Assembly (NCBI GenBank): GCA_947623455.1
Contig: OX392527.1
Location: 4,956,001 to 5,020,000 of the forward strand
DNA: 64,000 bases
From: Mimachlamys varia
Lineage: Eukaryota; Mollusca; Bivalvia; Pectinida; Pectinidae
Reading direction: 5' to 3'
The position numbers were made by a program, and so were the translations under genes. Positions 46,214 through 61,200 of this stretch are shown here, in pieces. A model generated the notes under the pieces. The model was not told the origin of the DNA, did no database searches, and saw only the letters and a program-made list of their open reading frames with translations. Each line of letters starts with the position of its first letter. Positions within the stretch are counted from its first letter, which is position 1.

Positions 46214-49200
46214 GTAAGTAAGACTTTTATTTGTAGGTTTTAACAACGAAAGTGTTGAGGAAAAGAGGAAGGCCTTGCAGTGAAGTAGGGCCTACTAAGT
46301 ACAGTACAGATATACCGTACTGATATTAGTGTCGGTCCTTCTCATTTCTCATGTGTATAATGTACACAAATGCGCAGTTACCAAAAAGGTACATCGGTAA
46401 AAAATGAAACAACATATAATCTTTTTGAAACATTTTTTTTAATGTAAATTATGTATACATGTCTCGCCTCATTAGATCCGATGAGTTCGATTCGTTACTA
46501 TGGTCCTAGCACTACAGTAAGTTTAGTCATTAGACAGCAGATAGTTACAGAAAATGTTTGTAACAGAGTCAGGGGTCATTATTTTTGCAATGCCTCCGGC
46601 AGGAGTTGAACCCGGGTCCTCTTGCTTTCTACAGCTAGATCGTACTCTTAGTCGATGGAGCTAATCACGTATTGTAGCCGTGTTATTGTATATGTTCCAT
46701 GAATATCAACCAGGAATACTGACATTTATTGCTATACTTTATTTCTATTGTTTTAATTTTTGACGATTTGCACTGAACAAAATTCTAATTAAGAAATCTT
46801 ATATAACTTATTAAGTATTGATGTAGGAATTGTAAGGGGGACAGTACTAGTACTGTGCTTCTAATGAAACTGAACCTGGGATTGTAAGGGGGACAGTACT
46901 AGTACTGTGCTTCTAAAGAAACTGAACCTGGGATTGTAAGGGGGACAGTACTAGTACTGTGCTTCTAATGAAACTGAACCTGGGATTGTAAGGGGGACAG
47001 TACTAGTACTGTGCTTCTAATGAAACTGAACCTGGGACTGTAAGGGGGACAGTACTAGTACTGTGCTTCTAATGAAACAGAACCTGGGATTGTAAGTGGG
47101 GCAGTACTAGTACTGTGCTTCTAATGAAACAGAACCTGGGATTGTAAGGGGGACAGTACTAGTACTGTGCTTCTAATGAAACTGAACCTGGGATTGTAAG
47201 GGGAGCAGTACTAGTACTGTGCTTCTAATGAAACTGAACCTGGGATTGTAAGGGGGGCAGTACTAGTACTGTGCTTCTAATGAAACTGAACCTGGGATTG
47301 TAAGGGGGGCAGTACTGTGCTTCTAATGAAACTGAACCTGGGATTGTAAGGGGGACAGTACTAGTACTGTGCTTCTAATGGAACTGAACCTGGGATTGTA
47401 AGGGGGACAGTACTGTGCTTCTAATGGAACTGAACCTGGGATTGTAAGGGGGACAGTACTAGTACTGTGCTTCTAATGAAACTGAACCTGGAATTATAAG
47501 GGGGGCAGTACTGTGCTTCTAATGAAACTGAACCTGGGATTGTAAGGGGGACATGCAGTACTAGTACTGTGCTTCTAATGAAACTGAACCTGGAATTGTA
47601 AGGGGGACAGTACTGTGCTTTTGATGGAACAGAACCCGGGATTGTTCGAGTGATTTGAGCTCCTAGGTTTTCCATCTGTTGCAGCACTATCTTTAAAGTA
47701 AAAACAATATATAACCTTAGCTTATATTTAATAAGCCTATTTATCTAAATAGAAATTTTCATATCTCCAATAATCATTAACAAATGTATAAATGTAATAA
47801 ATACCATAATATAATGGTATACTTCAATTCAGTACCATTGAGTTGCCTGAACTAATACAACTTAATGATGTCAAGTAACATCGACATCACAGAAGAAAAT
47901 GTCAAAAGAAACTGAGAACTATGTCCACTTACAAGTTTACCAGGGTACTTGGATAATACTTGGAAATTTAAGTCGGCTATATTTTGTGTTAGCTAGTATA
48001 GGCTCCAGGGATTTTCCTACAGTTTTTAGGTAGGGTCCAGGGTCCACTGAATTGGCAATTTTACATGATATAAGGTCAAGACAAGTTGGGAAAAATGTTG
48101 GAAATAAAAATAAACCCTGTGGTACAAATTTCCTGTTGTAAATCCTCAAAGATGTCACAAATCGTATGCTGCAAAACGTTGTGACAATATACACTAGGGA
48201 AATGAAAACAACTTGGACGAAACATATATGTCGATTTGTATTTTATTTTTCTAAATCTAATGAATGACTACTGTGTATAAGTCAGCTACTGACACATAAT
48301 TTTAAACCAGAAAATTGGGAATTTTAGCTAAATTTTTTTGGAGGGGAATGGGTCCCTTTTGCGGACCCAAATTCTACTGTAGGAAAATCCCTGTGCTCAT
48401 ATGTGGCACTTATAGATATAACTTGTCAATTATTCATGTCAACATCCTCACTGTAAATGTAATCTAATCATATAATGTGAATTTAAAATAATGTTTATAA
48501 CGTTGATAATTTGCTACATGTATGTCTTGTTTTCAAACTTTGGAAATACTGATTTGTTTATTTTGAGACTGAACCAAAGTGATTTGTTTAGTTCCTTTTT
48601 CTAACCATATGTGTAACAATTATTGATGCTTGGTAACAAAGGAAGTCAAACAATTTAAAATAAAGATTTTTATAGAAGATTTGCGAGTTGTATTGGATCC
48701 TCACTAGTCATGGGTACGTTTTGTCTTGGCCGTTCATTGATGGCCATTGTCAGGGGTTGTTGGTTTGATGTGATTGGTCAGCTTGTGTATTCACGGTCCA
48801 AGAGACCAAATATAGCACGCAGTCTTGGACATGCTGTCAAGGTCAGGTCACCAGCTACCAGAAATGGTTTCTCCTTGTCTAATTATAACTATGGTAATCC
48901 GAATTTAATCAATATCATTAGGAATTTGACACAGCACGATGGTCTAGTGGTAGGACACCGGGCTGGCGTGACCGTCTAGTGGTAGGACACCGGGCTGGCG
49001 TGACCGAAAGGTTGCGAGTTCTAGTCCCGGTCATGGCACTTGTGTTGTATCCCTGAGCAAGAGACTTTACTCTGTTTGTTCCAGTCTACTCAGCTGTAAA
49101 TGAGTGTGGTTGCATTTGGGTAGTGTTAAAAATTGGAGAATGCTAGCTGTGAGCACCAAAATAGCAGCACCGGTTGTATGCTCCCAAGGGAGTTGAGAAC

Positions 49201-52200
49201 GATATTGGGTGGTTGCGGGGGCCCTATAACCACAGATAATAATTTGTGAACTGCTTTGAGGCGACCTTTAATTAATAAGATCGTGATACAGCGCATATAT
49301 AAGAACCTTGAATTATTATTAAATATTACAACAGAAAGCATGTCATGTTGACTGTATACATGTATGTTGGAGCAGGTAGAATTGTATGTTTATAAACGGT
49401 AGTCTTTTCATTTGTGGTCTGGCATTAAATCAATGCCTTTAACATGTAAAACTGCTACTCTTTGTTACCTGTGTATTGACGTTTATGGAACACGGCTATT
49501 GTATGTGTGTACCAGGGTGTTTTTCACCATGTAAAACTACAATTATGGAAAATAATTTTCTCAATGAGGAAACCATCACATCAATGCATTCACATAATGC
49601 TAGTGTATTCCATTTTCCCCATTGTACAGTACTATAATGAAGCTCAAGTCAGTGCTGCAGCGTTTTATACAATACAGTTATTTCTAATTTAGTGATCAGA
49701 AGATATCAGTAACCCAGACTGCTGGTAATGAATACATTTTTGTTCTTATTCACATCATGTTGAATTATCTGCTTGACCTCATTTTGTTAAATAGGTTTTT
49801 TTGTCCAAAGAAAATTGAAGGAAAACATGCAGGTTTTCATTGCCAAAAGTGGCTGATTGTTATATAATAGGTTGTGTGAAATGTTCCTTGTGTCCCAGAG
49901 ATGGAAGTCTTTCATACGATTGACATCAAACAGTATGAGCCATAAGGTCCGGCCCTGGCTGAGCAGGCTGGCAGACTGGTGTTGACAGTAAGCTGCTAGT
50001 AGTCAGTGCAGTAGTATTGATTGAGGAATTTCCACCAGTTAATGCTTGGCTTAACTCTGATTTAAAATTTTCATATTCGTCACCCTGTCCGTGAAAATGA
50101 TCCAGCACAATTACATAGACACCAAGACCATTACAACAGGAAGCGATTTCCACTTTATATATGCATAATTACAAAATCAGCAGAGTATGAAAAGGACATA
50201 ATGGCTACAGATCATGGATAACTCATCTCTGCCTGTTTGTGGGGATGATAATGCCGCAAGCCTCAGAGCCATGATTATCAGGTCCTGCACTCGGTCACAG
50301 AGAAACAGGCTAACAAGCTATGCACCACAAACATTAGAAATAACATATACATGGCCACAGAGCAAGATGTAGTCCATCGTCAGTCACCAATAAGTCTGGT
50401 TAGCATACATCAGATGTAAACTCTCGTCATGGTCAGTCAACAATAAGTCTGGTTAGCATACATCAGATGTAAACTCTCGTCATGGTCAGTCACCAATAAG
50501 CCTGGTTAGCATACATCAGATGTAATATGTCATGAGTCACCAATAAGTCTGGTTAGCATACATCAGATGTAATCTGTCGTCACGGTCAGTCACCAATAAG
50601 CCTGGTTAGCACACATCAGATGTAACTCATCACCAGTCACTAGTAAGCCTGGTTAGCACACATCAGATGTAATCTGTCATGAGTCACCAATAAGTTTTGT
50701 TAGCATACATCAGATGTAATCTGTCGTCAGTCACCAATAAGCCTGGTTAGCACACATCAGATGTAATCTGTCATGAGTCACCAATAAGTCTGGTTAGCAT
50801 ACATCAGATGTGATCTGTCATGAGTCACCAATAAGCCTGGTTAGCACACATCAGATGTAATCTGTCATGAGTCACCAATAAGTCTGGTTAGCATACATCA
50901 GATGTAATCTGTCATCTGTCACCAATAAGTCTGGTTAGCATACACAGATGTAATCTGTCTTCAGTCACCAATAAGTCTGGTTAGCATACATCAGATGTAA
51001 TCTGTCATGAGTCACCAATAAGCCTGGTTAGCACACATCAGATGTAATCTGTCATGAGTCACCAATAAGTCTGGTTAGCATACATCAGATGTAATCTGTC
51101 GTCAGTCACCAATAAGTCTGGTTAGCATACATCAGATGTAATCTGTCATCTGTCACCAATAAGTCTGGTTAGCATACATCAGATGTATAATCTGTCTTCA
51201 GTCACCAATCTATTGTCAGTCACCAATAAGTCTGGTTAGCATACATCAGATTTAATCTGTTATGAGTCACCAATAAGTCTGGTTAGCATACACAGATGTA
51301 ATCTGTCTTCAGTCACCAATAAGTCTGGTTAGCATACATCAGATGTAATCTGTCATGAGTCACCAATAAGTTTTGTTTGCATACATCAGAAGTAATCTGT
51401 CGTCAGTCACCAATAAGTCTGGTTAGCATGTAAACGGTTTATATGTAACACATACACTGTATATAGCCTACATTTGGTTGGCTGTTGGACTAGAAAGTGA
51501 AGATCCTAAGAACAGCTGGTAGATATTAGAGGCTTTATAGATGTAAAGTGATAAGTTATATAAGTAAAGATTTGGCGTGGTGTGCTACATGTGTTTTGTT
51601 GGTGAGACAGAATTCCTCCCAGCAGATGTTTATTGTATGGCTATAGAGCCTTACAAATTATCAGCGTCAGCTATAGTGTTAAACATAGCAGCTGTACCAT
51701 TTCTGAACCGACAATCGGCAATTATCCGGTAATGTACATGTTACAAATAAAAACAGTGATATTCATGGTAGAATTGTATGTTTTATACCCAGTAATATTC
51801 ATTGTAGAAGTTTTATACCCCATTGATATGCATGGTAGAAGTTTTATATCTCTGTGATATTCATGAAAGAAGTTTTATATCTCAGTGATATGCACGGTAG
51901 AAGTTTTATAACTCAGTGATATGCATGGTAGAAGTTTTATATCTCTGTGATATTCATGGTAGAAGTTTTATATCTCTGTGATATTCATGGTAGAAGTTTT
52001 ATATCTCTGTGATATGCATGGTAGAAGTTTTATATCTCTGTGATATGCATGGTAGAAGTCTTATATCTCAGTGATATGCAGGGTAGAAGTTTTATGTCTC
52101 AGCGATATTCATGGTAAAAGTTATTTATCTCGATGATATTCATGGTAGAGTGGTATGTGTTATACCCCAGTTATATTAATGGTGGAAGTTGTATATCTCA

Positions 52201-55200
52201 GTAATATTCATAGTAGAGTGAATTATTTTACCCCAGCGATACCTTTCCTTTTACTCTGCCTTTTCCAGTCTACTCAGCTGTAAATGAGTATTTGTGTTGG
52301 GCAGTGCTAGAAAATGTAGAATGCTAGCTGAGGGCCGATATGGCAGCACCAGTTGTATGCTCCTTCAGGGAGATGAGAACAATATTGGCTGGTTGCTAAA
52401 GCCCTATAATTAACCACAGATAGTAATTTGTGAACCACTTTGTGGCGACCTTCAGGGTGTGATAAAGTGGTATAAAAGAACCTTGAATTGTTTTTAGCCC
52501 ACCATCATCAGATGGTGGGCTATTCAAATCGCCCTGCGTCCGTGGTCCGTCGTCCGTCCGTCCGTCCGTCCGTCAGTCCGTTAGTCCGTCCGTAAACAAT
52601 TCTTGTTATCGCTATTTCTCATAAAGTACCAAAGGAATCTTTCTCAAATTTCATGTGTTGGTTCACCTTGGTCCCTAGTTGTGCATATTCCATTTTGGGA
52701 CCGATCTGAATTCAAGATGGCCGACAGGCAGCCATCTTGGATTTTGACATTTGAACTTTGTTATCCCTACTTCTGAGAATGTACTGAATGGATCTTTCTC
52801 AAATTTCATGTGTTGGTTCACCTTGGTCCCTAGTTGTGCATATTCCATTTTTGGACCAATCCGAAAACAACATGGCCGACAGGCAGCCATCTTGGATTTT
52901 GACAGTTGAACTTTGTTATCGCTATTTCTGAGAATGTACTGAATGGATCTTTCTCAAATTTCATGTGTAGGTTCCCCTTGGTGTGTAGTTATGCATATTG
53001 CATTTTGGGACCAATCCAAAAACAACATGGCCGACAGGCAGCCATCTCGGATTTTGACAATTGAAGTTCGTTATGGCTATTTCTCAGAAATAACTGAAGG
53101 TATCTTTCTCAAATTTCATGTGTTGGTTCACCTTGGTCCCTAGTTGTGTATATTCCATTTTGGGACAGATCAGAAAACAATATGGCCGACAGGCAGCCAT
53201 CTTGGATTTTGACATTTGAACTTTGTTATCCCTACTTCTGAGAATGTACTGAATGGATCTTTCTCAAATTTCATGTGTTGGTTCACCTTGGTCCCTAGTT
53301 GTGCATATTCCATTTTGGGACAGATCAGAAAACAATATGGCCGACAGGCAGCCATCTTGGATTTTGACAATTGAAGTTTGTTATCCCTATTTCTGAGAAT
53401 ATACTGAAGGGAACTTTCACAAATTTCATATGTAGGTTCCTCCTGGTGCCTATAGCTATGCTAAGAATAAGGAAACGACAATGTAATTCACAAAAAAAAA
53501 CAAAAAAATGCATCTGTGTCCCACCAGAGTCTCTGCTCACACTTAATCAACACGTAAGAGACAATCGAAAGAAGAGAAAAGAACCATCTTTCAAAAAACA
53601 AACTTAGATCATTTGATGGTGGGCGCCAAGATCCCTCTGGGATCTCTTGTTTATTATTATAAACAAATTCTTCTAAAATACAGAAAGATTGAACATGATA
53701 TTTCGCTGGTAGCTTCCTTAGAACAAGCTAAACAAAGTTTGCAAAACCAAAACAAAATGATCTACTTTCAAGGTCATAGGGTCAAATATGTCCAAAGCCT
53801 TCAAAAGACTTCTTCTGAAATACTGAATGGCCTAGAGAAATGTTGTTTGTTTGGTAGCCTTCTTGGAAAAGCTGAGCAAATTTTTTGAGTAAAAATGACC
53901 TTGACTTACCGGTACTTTCAAAATCACAGAGGTCAAATATGTTTCAATCTTAATGTGTTCTTTAGAATGTCTTAATCATAATCATAGATATTGGTCTGCT
54001 TTAAGGCTACTGATGTAAGATTGATACCAGGTGAGCAATGCAGGCCCATTGGGCCTCTTGTTGACTGAAATGTTAACCTGTATAAACTTAAATCAAATAC
54101 ATTGATAGATATGCATATCCAAAAGGGTAGTGACATTTGAAAGGATAGAAATTGTTGGTGAATTCCATGTTAGATACCGGTAGCTGTGTGTCAGGGTTAG
54201 TAATGGTGGCCATTACACCTCTAGACACAGATAATGATATCACTGTTACAGAGATGTTACCAGCTGATATCACCATTACAGAGATGTTACCAGCCGATAT
54301 CTCTGTTCCTGAAGTCTTTGTCACAAGCTGATTGTACCGTTATAGGGTCCGGGAGTGGTCCATCACAGGACTAAGCTTGTACACATCCTCCTAATAGGGA
54401 TGATACATATTTGTGAATTGTTTCAAAGTTCACACCTGTTATCACCTGTAATCAGCTATGTCAGTGTTACTGTATACTTAGTCAGTCCTGATAGGTTGGG
54501 CTGTAGGTCGTACTGTAGATAGGTTATCTGCCTGTAGATGGTACTGTAGCCCTTCACTATGTTTACACAGGCCCATCGTCAATCACTTGAAATATATAAT
54601 TCTGATTGTAATATAAATCAATTTCTTTTTCTTTTTTATATATTTTATATTATTATATTATTATATATTTCTTTGTTTCTTGTCAAAATGGTGAAAAATT
54701 GTAAAATTTTGTGCAGAGCTGCAGTCACACAATCTTTACCAGATCTGTATATCTGACATTGCTGAATATTGTAAAGAAAAAGTATTGTAAACCCTGATCC
54801 AGCCAATACACACTTGTGTTCTTTATCATGTGTAACTACATTTGCACTAAAACAATTTCAGACTTGATCTAGAAATTAATTGCTCACTGGACCAGAATTG
54901 TTAAGGGAGCATCTACCACTGTGACTGTGTGTGTCAGCCACCCTTATTGTCAAGTTTTGAATTTAAAAGACTACTAACCTAGAACAGATATAGTATACTG
55001 TATTATTACTATAACTGAATAATCCTTAGGACTGAGGATATTAGTGAGTATAGATGAAGGAAAGTGCCTTTCCCTATAGGAAGGTGGAAGGCAGAGGTTG
55101 AAAAAGAAATGTGAGTTAGAAGTGAATATTTCTAAATCATTATTCCTGGTGGAGAGAATTCAATATAAAAGGACAAATTGAGGTGGCTTGTTTTTATTCC

Positions 55201-58200
55201 GTTATGTATACCTGTGTTTAGTGATACATCTTTACATTACATACTCAATTAAAGGTTAATTAAAGCTAATATTTAACAGCTTGGTCTCAAGGTCATCAGG
55301 TCAGTGATCAATATAAAATTTTACATCTCTTAGCTGCTTAAAATTTTGTTAGGACATTATGAAGCAAACTTTGTCAGAATCAAACAAGGTGTCAATCAGC
55401 TATAATCTCAAGGCCATCAGATCAGTTATCAAGGTCATCAGATCAGTGATCAAGGTCATCAGATCAGTGATCAAGGTCATCAGATCAGTGATCAAGGTCA
55501 AATTGTACATCTCTTAATTGCTGGTCTATTATAAGGTGAGATAACATAGTGGGGCACACTGCCACACAGCGTTAGGCAATGGTGCACACACCTGGGCGAT
55601 CTAAAGATTGTGCGTCCATGTGTGCGATTCTAATCGCACACACACAAGATTTGGTATAATTGGTTGATGCATATTACGGAATGAAAAAATATGGAACCCT
55701 CTTGCCGAAACACTAAGTAAATTCGCATAATATTAATTGGGATTATGTTAATCTTACAATATACAGTAAACTGTATTACAGTGACCATGACACAGCCAAG
55801 TACAGGTTTAGCTTCCAGGTAACAGAACAGGTAGATAACATGCCAGAGATTTGCTTGCCCTGTGACAACGCCGGGGTGTGGGGCCACTGCTGAACAATCG
55901 TGGTGGCTCACGTGTGACTGTTATGAAACCAGATATTGTTGCCTATAATTAACAATGTTGTTATTTGTACCCGACCCCTCTAATCACCTGTGTTTCACAC
56001 CTACATGGAGGCTAGTTATGTAAGTGCCCCCCGGCCAGAGATGTATACATATATGGTCTTTGTACAGGTGTAACTTCGTAAAAATCGGCATTGTTTACCA
56101 GAATGAGAACATGTTAGTTTGCGTGAAAGTTTACAGTGTCTATTTGGTTTGTTTCAAAAAACTACAAAAAGTCAATTTCTAATTTTAAGGAAAATTTAAA
56201 TAAAACGATCAGTATATATATGTAACTAAACTATAGAAATAAACTTAAAACAACTAGAACTGGACTGTATATATTATAAGCCATTTCTCAATTTACATCA
56301 ACCACGATTGTCATCGCACAGTGTTAGTTTATCGTGCGCCCACATGTGCTATTGAAACAATTGCCCAGGATCGCATCATTCACACACCATTCACATATTG
56401 TGCGCACACCTCATATCGTGTAATGTTGTGCAATACCACAACTGTAATTGTTCATGCCCGCATTATATTATTTAGCAGGAGGCAATTCCTCTTATCATTA
56501 TGTTAAATAAAAATAAGTGCTTACATATTCTGTTGAAGCTTAAATTTATCAATAATTTCAAGAAAATCCATAACTTTTTAAGCATTAATGGAGAGACATA
56601 CAATTTTGTTCACAAAATCAAATCTCTACTTACAAGATTTGTATAAAACACAACAACCGGCCTATCACCAGGTAAAGAGGGAATGATGTTTAATTATTTA
56701 AATTTTGGTTTGTTACTATCTTTGTGTATTGTGTAAAACCAATATTAATTAAGATAGGTATAAGAACACCACTTCATCTAAAAACCACATGATGCTTGTG
56801 AGCAAATCAACTTACATAACCATCATCAAGTGAAGTAATTAATGATATCTTGGTTTAGTGTGTCTTTAAGCTCGGATTTTGAACTTTAAGATGGAAGTTT
56901 GATAAGATAAAACTATTCTGGGATTTGATAATACAGAGGCCTAGCTTGTAACATATTCTGTGTGCCATATCCCCACTGACCTTTACACAGGTGATACTAT
57001 GTATATCACTGACCCTATTTTCATATATACCATCTACCTTTTAGATTAGCTTAAGTTCTTCTGGACCCATCATACTGTAAAAGCATTATATTTCGTTGGG
57101 GAATTAATTTCGGTTATTTTGTGGTTTTTGAAAAACCCACGAAATATTGCCCCAACGAAATATATTCAACACTGAATAAAAACCACACAAATTTGAAATC
57201 AATTGCATATAATCTTTCGTGATTTGTACATCAGTTGTTAAACATGATACTTATTGTAAATTGGGCAGGGTCATTTTCACTAGTTATGTCGGTATGAACA
57301 CCTGTCTGATAGGGTTAAAATTATAATGTGTATAGTACAGTTCTTATATTGACATGCCTCTGTGATCCTGGTTTGTTTGTCACTATTATGGTGTTGACCG
57401 TAATTTGTCTTTGTAGTAAATCGCCAGCAAAACCCTTGTTCTCTTCCAAATAGAAGACAGAGATCTCATCATCCAGATTATCCTGTTCCCTTTCTTTAGA
57501 TAACTCCTAGACACCTTGGCAGATTTTCCCTTGTGTTTACTTGTGTTATGGGCATGTTGTTAAACGTTGCGTTGAATATTGGCCGCCGTGGCCTCAGCAA
57601 ACGCGTCCTCACCATTTTTATTACTATCCACAGAAGGGTCGCAACCTCACAGGACTAAATAGGGAACAGAGAGCGGAGAATATGGACATGTATGAGGTGG
57701 TCAAGTGATGTCTTTAAACCAATCAGATGATTACATTTTCACTGGTACCGGTGGTAGAATATACATCATATATGTATAGATAGACAGTGGAGCTAGTGTG
57801 GGTATAGATATAGGGTTGACTTTTTGAGCATGTATGTTTGAGCAAATTTACGTGATTTCTCATCAATATTCTATAACTTTGTACCACACAGGAACCGATT
57901 AGAACGTCATTTCACACCCTATTTGTAAGTTTGGTGTGGCAGGAGCTATGTAGAACTTAACAGGCCTAGCTAGGTCCCTTGATAGTGTGTTGCTGGGAAG
58001 TAAGGAAAGCCATCTAACCAATTGAGCATATATCAATATTTCAGTAGCAGACGTCCCAAGTTGTAACAGTAGATTGGACTAACAAGACAGGAGAGATACA
58101 AAATTACATTACTGGGTGTGATGCTCAGGGGCTAGGGTTTATGTTACCTATCTCTAGATAGGTTTAATAGGACTCCCTAGGTATTACCACAAACATGTCA

Positions 58201-61200
58201 TAACACACTGTATGTTGGGTTATCATAAACGGGTATATAGGGCGAGTATTTTGTTTTGTCACAGGAGGTGGGTGACTGTTGGTGCCCTACAGGTGGTGTG
58301 TTTTTGGAGGTGGGTGACTGTTGGTGCCCTACAGGTGGTGTGTTTTTGGAGGTGGGTGACTGTTGGTGCCCTACAGGTGGTGTGTTTTTGGAGGTGGGTG
58401 ACTGTTGGTGCCCTACAGGTGGTGTGTTTTTGGAGGTGGGTGACTGTTGGTGCCCTACAGGTGGTGTGTTTTTGGAGGTGGGTGATTGTTGGTGCCCTAC
58501 AGGTGGTGTGTTTTTGGAGGTGGGTGACTGTTGGTGCCCTACAGGTGGTGTGTTTTTGGAGGTGGGTGACTGTTGGTGCCCTACAGGTGGTGTTTTTGGA
58601 GGTGGGTGACTGTTGGTGCCCTACAGGTGGTGTGGTTTTGGAGGTGGGTGACTGTTGGTGCCCTACAGGTGGTGTGTTTTTGGAGGTGGGTGATTGTTGG
58701 TGCCCTACAGGTGGTGTGTTTTTGGAGGTGGGTGACTGTTGGTGCCCTACAGGTGGTGTGTTTTTGGAGGTGGATGACTGTTGGTGCCCTACAGGTGGTG
58801 TGGTTTTGGAGGTGGGTGACTGTTGGTGCTCTACGGGTGGTGTGTTTTTGGAGGTGGGTGACTGTTGGTGCTCTACGGGTGGTGTGTTTTTGGAGGTGGG
58901 TGACTGTTAATGCCCTACAGGTGGTGTGGTTTTGGAGGTGGGTGACTGTTGGTGCCCTACGGGTGGTGTGTTTTTGGAGGTGGGTGACTGTTGGTGCCCT
59001 ACAGGTGGTGTGGTTTTGGAGGTGGGTGACTGTTGGTGCCCTACAGGTGGTGTGTTTTTGGAGGTGGGTGACTGTTGGTGCTCTACGGGTGGTGTGTTTT
59101 TGGAGGTGGGTGACTGTTGGTGCCCTACAGGTGGTGTGTTTTTGGAGGTGGGTGACTGTTGGTGCCCTACAGGTGGTGTGTAATTGGAGGTGGGTGATTG
59201 TTGGTGCCCTACAGGTGGTGTAGTTTTGGAGGTGGGTGACTGTTGGTGCCCTACAGGTGGTGTAGTTTTGGAGGTGGGTGACTGTTGGTGCCCTACAGGT
59301 GGTGTAGTTTTGGAGGTGGGTGACTGTTGGTGCCCTACAGGTGGTGTGTTTTTGGAGGTGGGTGACTGTTGGTGCCGTACAGGTGGTGTGTTTTTGGAGG
59401 TGGGTGACTGTTGGTGCCCTACAGGTGGTGTGTTTTTGGAGGTGGGTGACTGTTGGTGCCCTACAGTTGGTGTGTTTTTGGAGGTGGATGACTGTTGGTG
59501 CCCTACAGGTGGTGTGGTTTTGGAGGTGGGTGACTGTTGGTGCCCTACAGGTGGTGTGTTTTTGGAGGTGGGTGACTGTTGGTGCCGTACAGGTGGTGTA
59601 GTTTTGGAGGTGGGTGACTGTTGGTGCCCTACAGGTGGTGTGTTTTTGGAGGTGGATGACTGTTGGTGCCCTACAGGTGGTGTGGTTTTGGAGGTGGGTG
59701 ACTGTTGGTGCCCTACAGGTGGTATGTTTTTGGAGGTGGGTGACTGTTGGTGCCCTACAGGTGGTGTAGTTTTGGAGGTGGGTGACTGTTGGTGCCCTAC
59801 AGGTGGTGTGTTTTTGGAGGTGGGTGACTGTTGGTACCGTACAGGTGGTGTGTTTTTGGAGGTGGGTGACTGTTGGTGCCCTACAGGTGGTGTGTTTTTG
59901 GAGGTGGGTGACTGTTGGTGCCCTACAGTTGGTGTGTTTTTGGAGGTGGATGACTGTTGGTGCCCTACAGGTGGTGTGTTTTTGGAGGTGGATGACTGTT
60001 TGTGCCCTACAGGTGGTGTGTTTTTGGAGGTGGGTGACTGTTGGTGCCCTACAGGTGGTGTGTTTTTGGAGGTGGATGACTGTTGGTGCCCTACAGGTGG
60101 TGTGGTTTTGGAGGTGGATGACTGTTTGTGCCCTACAGGTGGTGTGTTTTTGGAGGTGGATGACTGTTTGTGCCCTACAGGTGGTGTGTTTTTAGAGGTG
60201 GGTGACTGTTGGTGCCCTATAGGTGGTGTTTGTTTTTTCAGAGGTAGTGCTGAAAACATTGTATATGTCGCCTCCAATTCATGATCGGAAGAGGCAATTA
60301 TTTGGGATCTTATCGCTTCTCTTTTAAACAATCTTCTCCTCCTTCACTTTTGCTCTTCAGTTTAGCGTTCGCCCCTGTGAGTAAGGCTTTGGGTTCTGTC
60401 TCCTGGCCGAGACATACCAGAGTCTTAAATATAGTAGTTACTGCTCTCTACTTGACGCTCAGCATGATGGAAGTGGAATGACTAGTTCACCCATTGTCAG
60501 TATAATGTGACTGGGTGGGATGTTCTGCTTGGGGCCTTGGCAGAATACATAAGTGTGGTAGCTCTTCAAATCGGCAAAGGTCCGGGCTATCACAAGGAGG
60601 CTTACATGAGCATACTGTAGCCTACCAAATACGCTAGCATACAACTCACACAACCACATTGCATACAATGGGAGGCCGTCCTTAATTGACCGTAGCTGTT
60701 AATAGGACTAAAAACAATCCACTAAACTGTAGGTCCACATCACATAATAAAGCCACAGTTGACCTATTATTGGTTTTGACAGTACTATTGTGTGTTACAG
60801 TTTGTGGGGCTCGGACTGTTTGTGCTGGGAGTGTTCACGGAGCTGGAAAGACAGAACCATCAACACCTCAACAATTCCCTGTCCCTGCCTGTAGCCCTCG
60901 TAATGTTCGTCGGACTCTTCGTCGCCATCAACGCAGTTGGTGGCATTTATGGCACATTGAAGGAAAATTCTTTACTCCTGAAACTTGTGAGTATATTTAG
61001 GTAATAAAATTGAATAGAGAAGACAAACAGATACAGAAAATATAGTTACTAAATTATGTAATGGTAATTTGGAGATTCTTATTTTAGGTCCTCTGATTGA
61101 ACGGCCACAATAACCTTTTGTCATCATGTTTTATCCATAATTGTCTGTCGTGGTGCACCGCCCGTAAACTGCTCCTTTAAAACATTACTCTACCTTAGCA

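Noticed and set aside
46588..46670. Functional tRNA gene
   Set aside because: Box-like words are present but the acceptor and anticodon stems do not pair convincingly, so a SINE fragment is more likely.
58907..60331. 474-codon minus-strand ORF of Ser/Thr/Pro/Gln repeats
   Set aside because: Same reason: 42-bp repeat by-product, antisense within tetraspanin intron 1. The non-repeat N-terminal 40 codons resemble nothing.
60686..61000. 104-codon plus ORF overlapping tetraspanin exon 2
   Set aside because: It is a different frame from the one that continues TM1 and gives the GTLKEN motif, and it crosses the intron 1 acceptor.
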